From contig JAFUTW010000002.1 of the NCBI GenBank assembly GCA_017484085.1, positions 1 to 51,431 of the forward strand: a stretch of DNA of 51,431 nt, given 5' to 3'. This document shows, in pieces, positions 16,619 through 25,657 of this stretch. The stretch's first letter is position 1, and each line of letters starts with the position of its first letter. The notes beneath the pieces are model-generated. The model did not search any database, was not told the origin of the DNA, and was given only the letters and a program-made list of their open reading frames with translations. A program made the translations under genes and the position numbers. Origin of the DNA: Clostridia bacterium (GTDB lineage: Bacteria > Bacillota > Clostridia > Christensenellales > Aristaeellaceae).

Positions 16619-17488
16619 TCAGCGTCCCTCCGCGGAGAACCCTTCACCCAGCACCTCGTTGACGTCGCAGACCGTCATAAAGGCAGCGGGATCGGCTTCG
16701 CTCACGATCTTTTTCAGTCTGGCGGCTTCCATCCGGGGCACGACGCACATCAGCATCCCGACGGAGTGGCCGGAGTACGCGCCCGCCGCTTTGATGCGGG
16801 TGCAGCCTCTGTCCATCTCAAAGAGGATCCGCCGCATGATCTCGTCTTCATGCTGGGTGATGACGGTGAACTGCAGCGCGGTGTTGAAGCCCTTGATGAT
16901 CCTGTCCATCGCCTTGGTGGAGATGAAGCAGGCGAGCAGCGCGTAAAAGCCAGCCTGCGCGCCGAAGCGCAGCGCGGCGGCGAGGATGACCAGCCCGTCG
17001 ATGCCCAGCAGGATCACCGGCGTGGATAAAAACGGGATGAGCTTGTGCAGCACCCCGGCGGCCATGTCCGTCCCGCCCGTCGTCGCGCCGGCACGGACCA
17101 CCATGCCCAGACCCACGCCCATCAGCGCCCCGCCGAAGAGGGAGGCCAGCAGCATATCCCCCGTCGGGTCCCGCATCGGCAGCAGGTCGATGCTGGCCGA
17201 GAGGATCGTCATCGCGATGAAGGAACGCAGCGCAAAGCGCCACCCCACGCGGTGGAAGCCGACCAGGAAGAGCGGCAGGTTGATGAGGAAGCTGAGCAGG
17301 CCGACGCTGATCCCCGTCACGTCGGAGAGGACCTCCGCGATGCCCGTCACGCCGCCCGGCGCGATGGCGTGCGCCAGGAAGAACCAGGCAAACGAGCCGC
17401 CCACCAGCACCGCACCCGGCACCAGCAGGGCATAGTCACGCAAAAGCCGCGGCGCTTCGCGCCGCCAGTCGATCCGCTGCAAGGTCAA
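16619..17488 (-). CDS. YitT family membrane protein (DUF161/DUF2179)
   Basis: This 289-residue membrane protein has the YitT architecture: five to six hydrophobic segments in the first 200 residues, including GAVLVGGSFAWFFLAHAIAPGGVTGIAEVL and the glycine-rich VVRAGATTGGTDMAAG motif. A cytoplasmic ferredoxin-like DUF2179 domain (about 215-280) follows, containing MLMCVVPRMEAARLKKIV. The biochemical role of the family is unsettled. The start is taken as TTG at 17488, with GAGGAAAGGGG upstream; TTG at 17482 is an alternative. Longer in-frame extension into the nnr gene is just antisense-free reading through and is not credible. It ends the birA-acpS-nnr run and is followed by the tRNA promoter. 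Confidence 0.87.
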   Translation of the reverse strand: MTLQRIDWRREAPRLLRDYALLVPGAVLVGGSFAWFFLAHAIAPGGVTGIAEVLSDVTGISVGLLSFLINLPLFLVGFHRVGWRFALRSFIAMTILSASIDLLPMRDPTGDMLLASLFGGALMGVGLGMVVRAGATTGGTDMAAGVLHKLIPFLSTPVILLGIDGLVILAAALRFGAQAGFYALLACFISTKAMDRIIKGFNTALQFTVITQHEDEIMRRILFEMDRGCTRIKAAGAYSGHSVGMLMCVVPRMEAARLKKIVSEADPAAFMTVCDVNEVLGEGFSAEGR

Positions 17489-17523
17489 AAGCCCCTTTCC
17501 TCTTTGCCGCCCGCGGCGGCCCT

Positions 17524-19011
17524 TTATTCGATCCTGAGATGGCGGATGAGGTCCGCCGCCGTCATCGCCCTGGCGCCCAGCTCCGCCTCGGCGCGCTCTC
17601 CGGCGAGCCCATGATAGTAGGCACCGGCCCGCGCCGCGTCCCAGGGCGTCAGCCCCTGGGCCATCAGGCCCGCGATGATCCCCGTCAGCGCGTCCCCGCT
17701 GCCGCCGGTCGCCATGCCGCTGCAGCCGGTCAGGTTCATGGCCAGGTCCTCGCCGCAGGCGATCACCGTCGTCGCGCCCTTCAGCAGGACGCACGCACCG
17801 GTATCCGCCGCCAGCTGCTGCGCGTATTCCACGGGCGAGGAGAGGATCTCCTCCGCGCGCACGCCGCACAGCCGCGCCATTTCGCCGGGGTGCGGCGTCA
17901 GCACGGTGGATGCGCCGGGCTTGCCGCCGTAGCGCGCCAGCAGGAAGAGCGCGTCCGCGTCCACCACCTTGGGGATGTCGCTCTCCACCAGCGCGCGGAT
18001 GCCCAGCCAGGTCTCCTCCCGCCTGCCCAGACCAGGGCCGATCGCCAGCGCGCTCTTGTGCCGGGCAAGCCGCGCCAGCGCTTCCTCCGCGCCGGCATCG
18101 ATCGCCGCGCCGTCGCTCACGACCTCTGCCATCGCGCAGCACTCCCCCGTCTGCAGCGTCTGCAGCACCGGCAGGGGGCAGGCCGCCGTCACGAGCCCGG
18201 CGCCGGAACGCAGCGCAGCGCGCGCGCAAAGCAGCGCAGCGCCCGCCATGCCCTCGCTTCCGGCCACGGTCAGCACGTGCCCGTAGGTCCCTTTATAGCT
18301 GTTCGCCTCGCGCCGCGGGAGCAGCACACGCACATCGTCCGCCTCCGGCACGTCGATCCCCTGCGCGCCGTCCCATTCCGGCAGGATGCCGATATCCGCA
18401 ACGACCAGCTTCCCCGTATAGCTGCGCCCCGGGTAGAGCAGATGGCCGTGCTTGGGCCTGTGGAAAGTGACGGTGACGTCCGCCGAAACAGCCTCGCCCA
18501 GCACCTGTCCCGTCGCGCCGTCGATGCCCGAGGGGATGTCCACGGCGACGACGGGCAGCCCGCTCTCGTTGATGCGGCGCACGGCGAACAGCGCCGCGCC
18601 GTCGATGGCGCGGTCCAGTCCTGTGCCGAAGAGCGCGTCCACGACGGCCGCGCAGCCCTCCGGGATCTCCGGCGCTTCGCCGTAGAGCACGTTCAGCGAC
18701 GCGCCGCACGCGTTCAGCAGCGTCGCGTTGATCCCCGCGTCCCCCTTCATCTGCGAAGGGCCGCGCAGCATCCACACCTCTGCCCTGCCGCCGCGCTGCA
18801 TCCACAGGCGGGCGGCCGCGCAGCCGTCGCCGCCGTTGTTGCCCCCGCCGCAGACGAAGAGCACCACACTACCCTGCGGGACCCGCCGCTGCAGTTCGTC
18901 CGTCACGGCCTGGGCCGCGTGCTCCATCAGCAGCAGGGAAGGGTAGCCCGTCCCATCCAGGAAGGCGCGCTCCATTTCCTGCATATCCTGCGGGGAAATC
19001 GTCCTCAGCAT
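17524..19011 (-). CDS. nnr: Bifunctional NAD(P)H-hydrate epimerase / ADP-dependent dehydratase
   Basis: This 495-residue two-domain repair enzyme restores hydrated NAD(P)H. The N-terminal epimerase domain (YjeF_N, about 1-210) shows VVLFVCGGGNNGGDGCAAARL and the VDALFGTGLDR segment. The C-terminal dehydratase domain (ribokinase-like, about 225-495) shows YGHVLTVAGSEGMAGAALL, TPHPGEMARL and the nucleotide-binding GSGDALTGIIAGLMAQG. Fusion of both activities is usual in bacteria. The SD AAGGAG overlaps the acpS stop region, and the genes are 6 bases apart, so translation is coupled. Adjacency to acpS is common in Clostridia. Confidence 0.95.
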   Translation of the reverse strand: MLRTISPQDMQEMERAFLDGTGYPSLLLMEHAAQAVTDELQRRVPQGSVVLFVCGGGNNGGDGCAAARLWMQRGGRAEVWMLRGPSQMKGDAGINATLLNACGASLNVLYGEAPEIPEGCAAVVDALFGTGLDRAIDGAALFAVRRINESGLPVVAVDIPSGIDGATGQVLGEAVSADVTVTFHRPKHGHLLYPGRSYTGKLVVADIGILPEWDGAQGIDVPEADDVRVLLPRREANSYKGTYGHVLTVAGSEGMAGAALLCARAALRSGAGLVTAACPLPVLQTLQTGECCAMAEVVSDGAAIDAGAEEALARLARHKSALAIGPGLGRREETWLGIRALVESDIPKVVDADALFLLARYGGKPGASTVLTPHPGEMARLCGVRAEEILSSPVEYAQQLAADTGACVLLKGATTVIACGEDLAMNLTGCSGMATGGSGDALTGIIAGLMAQGLTPWDAARAGAYYHGLAGERAEAELGARAMTAADLIRHLRIE

Positions 19012-19017
19012 GCGCTT

Positions 19018-19416
19018 TCACTCCTTCAGTTTCGGTTCGCCTGTCAGTACGGCAAAGGCCGCCGCCATCCCGTCCTCATGGGTCAGGGAGAGGAGGACGC
19101 GGCTGCCGCCCAGCGCCTGCATCCGCCGAAGCGCCCCGCCGGAAAGGGTGACCTGCGGCGCGCCCGCCCCGTCGTGGCTGACGCTGATATCCCGCATCGC
19201 GACGCCGGAGGCAAAGCCCGTGCCCAGCGCCTTGGCCACGGCTTCCTTCGCCGCGAAGAAGGCCGCGGCCGTCTGCGCGCGGCCCGCGCCGCACGCCTCC
19301 AGGATCCCGCGCTCCGTTTCGGTATAGACGCGCGATACAAAGCTGTCTTTTTCGATCGCCTTTGCGATCCTGGCGATCCCGCACAGGTCCGTGCCGATGC
19401 CGATCACCTCAGACAT
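19018..19416 (-). CDS. acpS: Holo-[acyl-carrier-protein] synthase
   Basis: AcpS transfers 4'-phosphopantetheine from CoA to acyl carrier protein, activating it for fatty-acid synthesis. The 132-residue length is typical. The magnesium-binding aspartate is in GIGTDLCGI (residues 6-14), and the second signature FFAAKEAVAKALGTG (about 53-67) contains the metal-binding glutamate. SVSHDGAGA is the conserved third motif. The ATG lies inside the birA 3' end (8-base overlap), so it is co-translated with birA. Confidence 0.95.
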   Translation of the reverse strand: MSEVIGIGTDLCGIARIAKAIEKDSFVSRVYTETERGILEACGAGRAQTAAAFFAAKEAVAKALGTGFASGVAMRDISVSHDGAGAPQVTLSGGALRRMQALGGSRVLLSLTHEDGMAAAFAVLTGEPKLKE

Positions 19417-20374
19417 AGCCCATCAGCCCCCGTACGGATACGTCGCCCGCCAGCACCTCGCAAAGCCGCCCGTCCTCCCGGCGAACCAGCAGCGCGCCCG
19501 CCGGCGTCACCGCCTCGGCCGTCCCCGTAAAGGTCTCCGACGGCGCAAGCACGCGCACCGGCCTGCCCACCGTCGCGGACCGCGCGAGGTAGGCGTCCAT
19601 CAGGGCGCCGGAGGCCCTCAGCGCCTCCGACTCCTCCAGCCTCGCAAGGAAAGCCCTCACGACGTCCGCCCGTCTGAGGACCCGGCCGGAGAGCGGATCC
19701 AGCGCTCCCGCCGTCTTTGCGATCTCCTCCGGGAACGCCTTCTGGTGGACGTTGATGCCGACGCCCGCCACCACGCTGTGCACGGTCTGTTCGTCCGCGT
19801 CCATCTCCAGCAGGATGCCGGAGACCTTCCGTCCTCCGCAGACCACGTCGTTCGGCCACTTGATGCGGCTCTCCAGCCCCGACACGTCCTCCACCGCACG
19901 GCAGCACGCCAGCGCGACAGCCAGCGAGAGCAGCGAGACCTCGGAGGGGTGCGCCTGCGGCCGCAGGATGACCGACATGGCCACCGCTTCTCCGGGCGGC
20001 GTTTCCCAGGTGCGTCCGCGGCGCCCGCGCCCCGCCTTCTGCCAGTCGCAGACCACCAGCGCGCCGTGCGGCGCGCCTTCCTTCGCCCATTCCCTGGCGA
20101 CGCGGTTGGTGGAATCCGTCTCCGGCAGCCAGCGGATGGCCTGCCCGGCCCACACGGTCTTCAGCCCCTTATTTATCACGGGCGCCATCAGCGTATCCGG
20201 CAGGGCAGAGAGGCGGTAGCCGCCGCGCCCCTGGGCGCGCACGTCGACCCCCATCGCCCGCAGCCGTTCGATCTGCTTCCATACCGCAGCGCGGGTCACG
20301 CCCAGCTCCCTGCTGAGCGCCTCCCCCGATACGCTCTCTTCCCTGAGCAGCCGCTCCAGGATCGCTTCTGTCAT
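19409..20374 (-). CDS. birA: Biotin--[acetyl-CoA-carboxylase] ligase / biotin repressor
   Basis: This 321-residue protein combines an N-terminal winged helix (residues 1 to about 62, GEALSRELGVTRAAVWKQIERL) that can repress biotin genes with a biotin-protein ligase domain. Ligase motifs are DSTNRVAREWA, the biotinyl-AMP loop AGRGRRGRTW (about residues 112-121), KWPNDVV and GVGINV. A small C-terminal SH3-like cap follows. The ATG at 20374 is chosen for its upstream AGAAGGGG site and the promoter at 20406-20434; an in-frame upstream ATG lies beyond that promoter. No biotin operon is visible here; acpS and the carboxylase substrate both belong to lipid synthesis, which fits the gene order. Confidence 0.94.
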   Translation of the reverse strand: MTEAILERLLREESVSGEALSRELGVTRAAVWKQIERLRAMGVDVRAQGRGGYRLSALPDTLMAPVINKGLKTVWAGQAIRWLPETDSTNRVAREWAKEGAPHGALVVCDWQKAGRGRRGRTWETPPGEAVAMSVILRPQAHPSEVSLLSLAVALACCRAVEDVSGLESRIKWPNDVVCGGRKVSGILLEMDADEQTVHSVVAGVGINVHQKAFPEEIAKTAGALDPLSGRVLRRADVVRAFLARLEESEALRASGALMDAYLARSATVGRPVRVLAPSETFTGTAEAVTPAGALLVRREDGRLCEVLAGDVSVRGLMGYV

Positions 20375-20405
20375 GGTACCCCTTCTTTGACGCATTCTTG
20401 CCGAT

Positions 20406-20434
20406 ATTCTAGCAAAAAGGGACGGGGCTTGCAA
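20406..20434 (-). promoter_or_regulatory. Promoter of the birA-acpS-nnr-yitT run
   Basis: Minus strand TTGCAA (20429-20434) and TAGAAT (20406-20411) with a 17-base spacer, 31 bases before the birA ATG. Confidence 0.7.
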
Positions 20435-20454
20435 TAGCGCGGGATGCGCCCGGC

Positions 20455-20483
20455 TTGCCAAACCCCTGTGCAGCGCCTATAAT
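20455..20483 (+). promoter_or_regulatory. Promoter of the MoxR operon
   Basis: TTGCCA (20455-20460) and TATAAT (20478-20483) are 17 bases apart, 32 bases before the ATG. It diverges from the birA promoter. Confidence 0.75.
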
Positions 20484-20515
20484 AACCATGATTTCTTCTG
20501 TATTAAGGAGGCTCC

Positions 20516-21460
20516 ATGACAAGCCTTACCCAATTGACGTCCCTCATCCGGCAGAACGTCGCCCTGGCCCTCGTGGGCAAGGAGGAGGCGACGGACCTGC
20601 TGCTGATCGCCCTGCTGTGCGAGGGGCATGTGCTCATCGAGGACGTTCCGGGCGTCGGCAAGACGACGCTGGCTTCCGCGCTGGCCCGTTCCCTGTCCTG
20701 CTCCTTTGCGCGCGTGCAGTTCACCCCCGACGTTACCCCCTCCGATCTCGTGGGCTTTTCCATCCCCGACCGGCAGGGAGAGCTGCACTATCGCCCCGGC
20801 TCGGTCTCCTCGCAGCTCGTCCTCGCCGACGAGATCAACCGCACCTCGCCCAAGACGCAGGCGGCCCTCCTGGAGATCATGGAGGAAAAGCAGGCCACCG
20901 TAGACGGCGTGACCCACCCCATGCCGCGCCCCTTTATGGTGATGGCCACGCAGAACCCGGTGGATTTCGTGGGCACTTATCCCCTGCCGGAAGCCCAGAT
21001 GGACCGCTTCCTGCTCCGCGTCGCCATCGGCTATCCCACGGCGAAGGACGAGGCTGACATCCTCCTGCGCTACAGCGGCCCCGACGTCCCGATGGACGCG
21101 GTCTCCCCCGTCTGCAGCGCGCAGGACATCCTGGAGGCGCAGGCGGCCGTGCGAACGGTTTACGTCTCCTATGAAGTGCGCGCCTACATCGTCGCTTTGT
21201 GCGATGCGACGCGCAAGACCGATCTGCTCGCTCTGGGTGCCAGCACCCGCGCCGCCATCGCGCTGTGCCGCGCCGCGCAGGCGCGCGCCCTGCTCTGCGG
21301 GCGCGATTACGTCATCCCGGAAGACGTTCAGGCCCTTGCCGTATCGGTGCTCGCCCACCGCCTCGTGCTCTCCGCCGATGCCCGCATGAGAGGGGATTCC
21401 ACGGCGGATGTGACCCGCCAGCTGCTCTCTGTCGTCCGCGTCCCGGTCAAGCTCAAATGA
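20516..21460 (+). CDS. MoxR family AAA+ ATPase
   Basis: This 314-residue AAA+ ATPase belongs to the MoxR group, chaperone-like proteins that help assemble or activate partner complexes. The Walker A motif is EDVPGVGKTTLA (about residues 42-53), and Walker B is LVLADEINR (about 102-110). Sensor 1 MATQNP and the C-terminal lid follow. The gene is the first of three overlapping genes (MoxR-DUF58-transglutaminase), a widely conserved arrangement thought to act at the cell envelope. An AAGGAGG site precedes the ATG, and a 4-base overlap links it to the next gene. Confidence 0.94.
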   Translation: MTSLTQLTSLIRQNVALALVGKEEATDLLLIALLCEGHVLIEDVPGVGKTTLASALARSLSCSFARVQFTPDVTPSDLVGFSIPDRQGELHYRPGSVSSQLVLADEINRTSPKTQAALLEIMEEKQATVDGVTHPMPRPFMVMATQNPVDFVGTYPLPEAQMDRFLLRVAIGYPTAKDEADILLRYSGPDVPMDAVSPVCSAQDILEAQAAVRTVYVSYEVRAYIVALCDATRKTDLLALGASTRAAIALCRAAQARALLCGRDYVIPEDVQALAVSVLAHRLVLSADARMRGDSTADVTRQLLSVVRVPVKLK

Positions 21461-22599
21461 CTGCGCGGGCCGTTTTCGCGCTGCTCTTCGGCGGCGGGAT
21501 GCTCCTTTTCTCCCTGCTGACGGGCAGCCGCGCCGCTTTCGTGCCGGGCCTCATGGCGCTGGCCCTGCTGTCCGTCGCCCTGCTCTCCTGCCTTGCCATG
21601 CTGCTGACGCTTCGTTTCACCCTCCATGCGTCGCCGGCGGAAGCGGAGCGCGGGCAAACGGGGACGCTCGTCCTTTCCCTGCGCGCGCACGCCCTTTTGC
21701 CCTGCGCGCCGCTCGTCCTCACGCTGTCCCTGCCCGGAGCACCGGAGGGGCGCTATATCGTTGACATGCGCCCCTGGGGGCAGTCCCTGGCGCACGTCTC
21801 TTTTGTCTGCCCGCACGTGGGCAGCTATACCCTCACGGCTTCCCGTCCCCTGATATCGGACTGCTTCGGCTTCTTCCGCATCCGCTCTCCTCACCGCGCG
21901 CAGCGCTGCGGTTTTCTCATTCTCCCCGCCCCGGCCAGGCTTTCCCTGCCGGAGAGCCGAAACGGCGAAGCCGCCCGCCCCGGACCCCTTGCGGAGCCCG
22001 ACCCGGATGCGCCGGAGGGCCTTCGGGACTGGCGGGAGGGGGACGAGTTGAAGCGCATCCACTGGAAGCTCAGCCTGCGCCGCGGCACCTTCACCGTGCG
22101 CACGCACGAGGCGCTGCGCCGGCCGAATACCGTCCTTCTCCTCTCCTGCAGGCTGCCGGAAGGCACGCCCGTCCCCGGCGATCTCACGGACAGGCTGTGC
22201 GAGGCGGCCGCAGGCGTCGTCCGGCGGCACATTGCCCGCGGCGGCGCCCTTCGCCTGTGCCTGCCGCAGGGACAGGAGCTCTCGATGCCCGTGATCCGCC
22301 CCGCCGATCTTCCCGTGTTCTGCCGCGCTCTGGCCGGCGCGCGCTTCGGGGCGCCGGAACAGACCGCGCAGCGCCTGCTCTCCGCCGCCGGCAGCATCTG
22401 TCCGGCGGACGCGGCCGTGCTCGTGACGGCAGTGCTGGATGCCCGCACCGCAGACGCCCTGATCACCCTGCGCGCCTCGGGCGCGTCTGTCTTTCTGCTG
22501 CTCTGCGGCGCAGCGCCGGACGGGAAGCTTGCCGCCCGACTGCAGGCAGCCGGCGTCGCCCTGATCGCACCGGATGAAAAGGAGGCGGGGCAGCCGTGA
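21457..22599 (+). CDS. DUF58 domain-containing membrane protein
   Basis: This 380-residue protein has two hydrophobic helices at the N-terminus (about 3-20 and 25-45) and a cytoplasmic DUF58 domain. The family signature GLRDWREGDELKRIHWKLSLRRG is near residues 188-210. DUF58 proteins resemble von Willebrand factor A folds and are regular partners of MoxR ATPases. The ATG overlaps the moxR stop (ATGA), and its own stop overlaps the next GTG start (GTGA), so the three products are made in fixed ratio. The long frame upstream of this ATG is only a shadow of moxR. Confidence 0.9.
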   Translation: MTARAVFALLFGGGMLLFSLLTGSRAAFVPGLMALALLSVALLSCLAMLLTLRFTLHASPAEAERGQTGTLVLSLRAHALLPCAPLVLTLSLPGAPEGRYIVDMRPWGQSLAHVSFVCPHVGSYTLTASRPLISDCFGFFRIRSPHRAQRCGFLILPAPARLSLPESRNGEAARPGPLAEPDPDAPEGLRDWREGDELKRIHWKLSLRRGTFTVRTHEALRRPNTVLLLSCRLPEGTPVPGDLTDRLCEAAAGVVRRHIARGGALRLCLPQGQELSMPVIRPADLPVFCRALAGARFGAPEQTAQRLLSAAGSICPADAAVLVTAVLDARTADALITLRASGASVFLLLCGAAPDGKLAARLQAAGVALIAPDEKEAGQP

Positions 22600-24809
22600 A
22601 AAAGCCTTTCTTTGACCCGCCCCGCGCGCTTCCCCTGTACCTCTTGCAACTCCTCGCCCTGTCCTTCGGGCTCCTCCTGCCGCTGATCCCCGCGCTCGGG
22701 CTCCACCTCACGCTGCAGGATGCGGCGCTTGCGATGCTGCTCGGCACGCTGCTCTACGGAGCGCTGTGTCTCCTTCCGCGGCTGCAGGCCGCGGTCTATC
22801 CGCTGCTCTTTGCCGCCCTCTGCCTGGCGCTGCGCCCCTGTCTCTCGGACCCGGAAGCATTCCGTGCGGCGCTGCTTTCCGTCCCGCCGGAGGGTCTTTC
22901 CACACTGGCCCCGTGGGGTGAAAGCCTTACCCATGCCTTTCTGTTTTTCCTCTTTGCCTGTGCGCTCTCCGCCGTTCAGGCCTCCCGGCCCTTTGCGCCG
23001 GCCTTTCTCCTTGCCCTGGCGGATGCCGGCATGCTGGCCTTCCTCGGCGCTGCGCCGTCCCTCCGCTCCCTTCTGCCGCTGATGGCGGCCATCGCGCTGT
23101 GCGCCTGTCCCAGGGAAGGCCGCTGGCCGCGCGCCCTCCTGCCTGCCGCCGCGGCGCTGGTGCTGGCCCTGCCCTTCCTCTCCTTTGCCGGGACAGAGCT
23201 GACCGGCCTGCGCGAGCGCGCGGAGCGCCTTGGCGAAGCGGCGCGCGATTATCTCTTTTACACCGATGCGCGCCTGCCTTATTCGCTGACCAGCGCAGGA
23301 TGGCAGCCGCTTGGGCCGTCGCAGCTGGGCGGTACGGCCGTCCCCGGCGACGCGCCCGTGCTGCAGGCGCGCCTCTCCGGCCCCGCACTGCTGCGCGGCG
23401 CCGTGCACAGCGTCTATACCGGGCACGCCTTCGAGGACCCGAAGCCCGGCACCCGGTATCTCTTTGCGGACCCGCGCTACGCCTCGCTCCGCCGCCTGCT
23501 GTTCGACCAGGAGATACCTGAAGAACGCCTCGCGGCTTTTCTTCCTGCCGAGGAGGAGATCGCCGTCAGCCTCATGGCGGACGGCGCCAACACCCTGTTT
23601 CTGACCCAGCGTTTTTCCGCCCTGCGCACGGACGAACTCATCCCCTACCATTCGGACACGGGGGAGATCTTCGCAACGCGCAGCCTCGCCGAAGGCGACG
23701 CCTATGCCTTCCGCGGGCGCAGGATGACGGGCGACACTCCCGGCATCGGCCGCGTCGTTGAGGCGGCTTCCGGCGGTTCCGCCGCGGATCTTTCCGCCTT
23801 TCTCGCCCTGCCCGGCGGCGTTGAGGAAGGGGTCTCCCGCCTGGCCCGGCAGGCCGCGGAAGGCGCCGGCAGCGATTTTGAGCGTGCCTGGCGCCTTTGC
23901 GCCTGGCTCCGCGAAACCTATCCGTACTCTCTGCAGCAGAACACGCCGCCCGAAGACCGGGACTTCGTCTCCTGGTTCCTCCTTACGGAACGGCGCGGCT
24001 ACTGCACGTCGTTTGCCGCCGCGATGGTCGTGATGGCGCGTACGCTGGGGCTGCCCTCGCGGTATATCGAGGGTTTCTCCGCCGTTCCGGATGAGACCGG
24101 CACGGCGGAGGTGGCCCAGCGAAATGCCCACGCCTGGGCGGAGATCTGGTTTGCCGGCTTCGGCTGGCTGCCGTTCGATCCCACCCCGGCCGACCGGAGC
24201 ATGCCGTCAGCCGATCCCGCCGCCGCTTTGGATTTTTCTTTGCCCCAGCCTTCCGATTCTCCCGAACCGGCAGAGACTCCGGAGGCGCCTGCCGCGCAGC
24301 CGCCGCAGGTTTCCCCTCCCGAAGGCGAAATCGCGCTGCCCGGCCCGCAGGCCAAGGCACCGGCCCGCGGCGGACCGGCAAACGCCGCCATCGGTGGGCT
24401 GACGGCGTTTGCGCTGGCGCTCGCTTCACTCCTTGTACTCGCTGTCGTCCGCATCGTCTTTACCGCCCCGGAGCGCGGCGCGGCACGGCTGTCCCCTTCC
24501 GGCGCGGTGCTCCTCTGGTACCGCTCCTGCCTGCAGCTGCTGGAGTGCCTGGAGATCCCGCAGCGGCCCGGCGAAGCGCCGTCCGCCTTCCTGCAGCGCG
24601 CCGAAGCCGGGCTTGGCGGCACACCGAAGCTCTCCCTGCTGGGAGACCTCGTCAGCCGGGCGCGCTACGGCAATGCGCGGCTGACCGCCGCCGATGCGGA
24701 AAAGGCCGCCCGGATCCACAGAGAGCTCCTGTCACGGTTGACAATCCGCCAGCGGCTAAAATGGATGCGGATGCGCCTGGCTCGCGGCCCCATTCCCCTT
24801 GCGGATTGA
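22596..24809 (+). CDS. Membrane transglutaminase-like protein (TgpA-like, DUF4129)
   Basis: This 737-residue protein contains about six N-terminal transmembrane helices (residues 10-200), an extracytoplasmic region and a transglutaminase-like cysteine-protease core. The catalytic triad is visible as Cys470 (RGYCTSFA), His512 (NAHAWAE) and Asp528 (FDPTP). A Pro/Glu/Ala-rich linker (about 545-600), one more transmembrane helix (about 607-625) and a short cytoplasmic DUF4129-like tail complete it. The start codon is GTG with GGAGG upstream. As the third member of the MoxR-DUF58 operon it is probably the effector acting on envelope proteins. The substrate is unknown. Confidence 0.9.
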   Translation: MKKPFFDPPRALPLYLLQLLALSFGLLLPLIPALGLHLTLQDAALAMLLGTLLYGALCLLPRLQAAVYPLLFAALCLALRPCLSDPEAFRAALLSVPPEGLSTLAPWGESLTHAFLFFLFACALSAVQASRPFAPAFLLALADAGMLAFLGAAPSLRSLLPLMAAIALCACPREGRWPRALLPAAAALVLALPFLSFAGTELTGLRERAERLGEAARDYLFYTDARLPYSLTSAGWQPLGPSQLGGTAVPGDAPVLQARLSGPALLRGAVHSVYTGHAFEDPKPGTRYLFADPRYASLRRLLFDQEIPEERLAAFLPAEEEIAVSLMADGANTLFLTQRFSALRTDELIPYHSDTGEIFATRSLAEGDAYAFRGRRMTGDTPGIGRVVEAASGGSAADLSAFLALPGGVEEGVSRLARQAAEGAGSDFERAWRLCAWLRETYPYSLQQNTPPEDRDFVSWFLLTERRGYCTSFAAAMVVMARTLGLPSRYIEGFSAVPDETGTAEVAQRNAHAWAEIWFAGFGWLPFDPTPADRSMPSADPAAALDFSLPQPSDSPEPAETPEAPAAQPPQVSPPEGEIALPGPQAKAPARGGPANAAIGGLTAFALALASLLVLAVVRIVFTAPERGAARLSPSGAVLLWYRSCLQLLECLEIPQRPGEAPSAFLQRAEAGLGGTPKLSLLGDLVSRARYGNARLTAADAEKAARIHRELLSRLTIRQRLKWMRMRLARGPIPLAD

Positions 24810-24834
24810 CAAATTGCCAACCCTGCATTATACT
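24806..24834 (+). promoter_or_regulatory. Strong promoter of the hydrolase/ATP-grasp cluster
   Basis: TTGACA (24806-24811) and TATACT (24829-24834) with a 17-base spacer. The -35 box overlaps the stop codon of the transglutaminase gene, and the ATG follows at 24882. Confidence 0.8.
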
Positions 24835-24881
24835 GATTCAGTTGCGGTTTCCCGCCGCAGCCTGTTTGGAGGCTTTTACCC

Positions 24882-25631
24882 ATGCTGGAACGCTTTACCT
24901 TGCCCTTTCCCGGTGATCCGGATGAGCGCCGCGTCTTCGTCTGCCTGCCGGAAGGCTATGATGACGAGCCGGATGCGCGCTATCCCGTCCTTTACTTTTT
25001 CGATGGCCAGAACATCTTCCGGGATGAAGACGCCGCTTTCGGCACCTCTTGGGATATGGCCGGCTATATGGCAGAGACCGGCACACCGGTCATCGCCGTC
25101 GGCCTTGAGTCCAGCCCGGTCGGCGACAACCGGCTCATCGAGTATTCCCCCTTTTCCCACGGCACGGAGGACCTCGGGCTCATCCGCGGGCGCGGAAGGA
25201 CGACGCTCTCCTTCCTCTGCGACGTGCTGAAGCCCGTCATCGACGAGCGCTACCGCACGCTGCCCGGGCGGGACTCCACCATCGTCGCCGGCTCATCGAT
25301 GGGCGGCCTCATGGCCCTCTATGCCGTCACCCACCGCAGCGACGTCTTCTCGGCCGCGGCCGCCCTCTCCCCCAGCCTTTGGGTGCACCCCGACAAGGCC
25401 CACCGCATGATCGAGCAGGGTGATTATCCGCCGCACACGCTCATCTACATGGATTACGGCAGCGAGGAGATGGGCAACCACCGTGACAACTGGCGCGCGC
25501 TGACCGAAACGGTCCACACGCTGCTGGTGCACGACTGCGACCTCACCTTCCGCATCGTCCCCGGCGGGGACCACTCCGAGGCCAGCTGGCGGACGCGGAT
25601 CCCGGTCTTCATGAGCTGTCTCGGGTTCTGA
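24882..25631 (+). CDS. Alpha/beta hydrolase, esterase D-like family
   Basis: This 249-residue soluble hydrolase has the putative-esterase (PF00756-type) fold. YPVLYFFDGQNIF (about 35-47) is the family's first conserved block, with the oxyanion region. The nucleophile elbow GSSMGG places Ser139 as catalytic serine, and GGDHSEASWR near the C-terminus carries the catalytic histidine. There is no signal peptide. Relatives hydrolyse acyl esters, including enterochelin and feruloyl esters, but the substrate cannot be inferred. It is the first gene of a tight cluster with a second hydrolase (26-base gap) and an ATP-grasp enzyme, behind a strong promoter. Confidence 0.88.
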   Translation: MLERFTLPFPGDPDERRVFVCLPEGYDDEPDARYPVLYFFDGQNIFRDEDAAFGTSWDMAGYMAETGTPVIAVGLESSPVGDNRLIEYSPFSHGTEDLGLIRGRGRTTLSFLCDVLKPVIDERYRTLPGRDSTIVAGSSMGGLMALYAVTHRSDVFSAAAALSPSLWVHPDKAHRMIEQGDYPPHTLIYMDYGSEEMGNHRDNWRALTETVHTLLVHDCDLTFRIVPGGDHSEASWRTRIPVFMSCLGF

Positions 25632-25657
25632 TCAATCTGCAAAGGAGAAACAATGCA

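Noticed and set aside
17489-18229. Long in-frame extension upstream of the yitT start
   Set aside because: It overlaps the nnr gene on the same strand in another frame and reads as Arg/Gly/Ala-rich noise. A TTG with a strong ribosome-binding site sits at the family start.
21199-21456. In-frame extension before the DUF58 gene
   Set aside because: It overlaps moxR and has no family similarity. The ATGA overlap gives the natural start.
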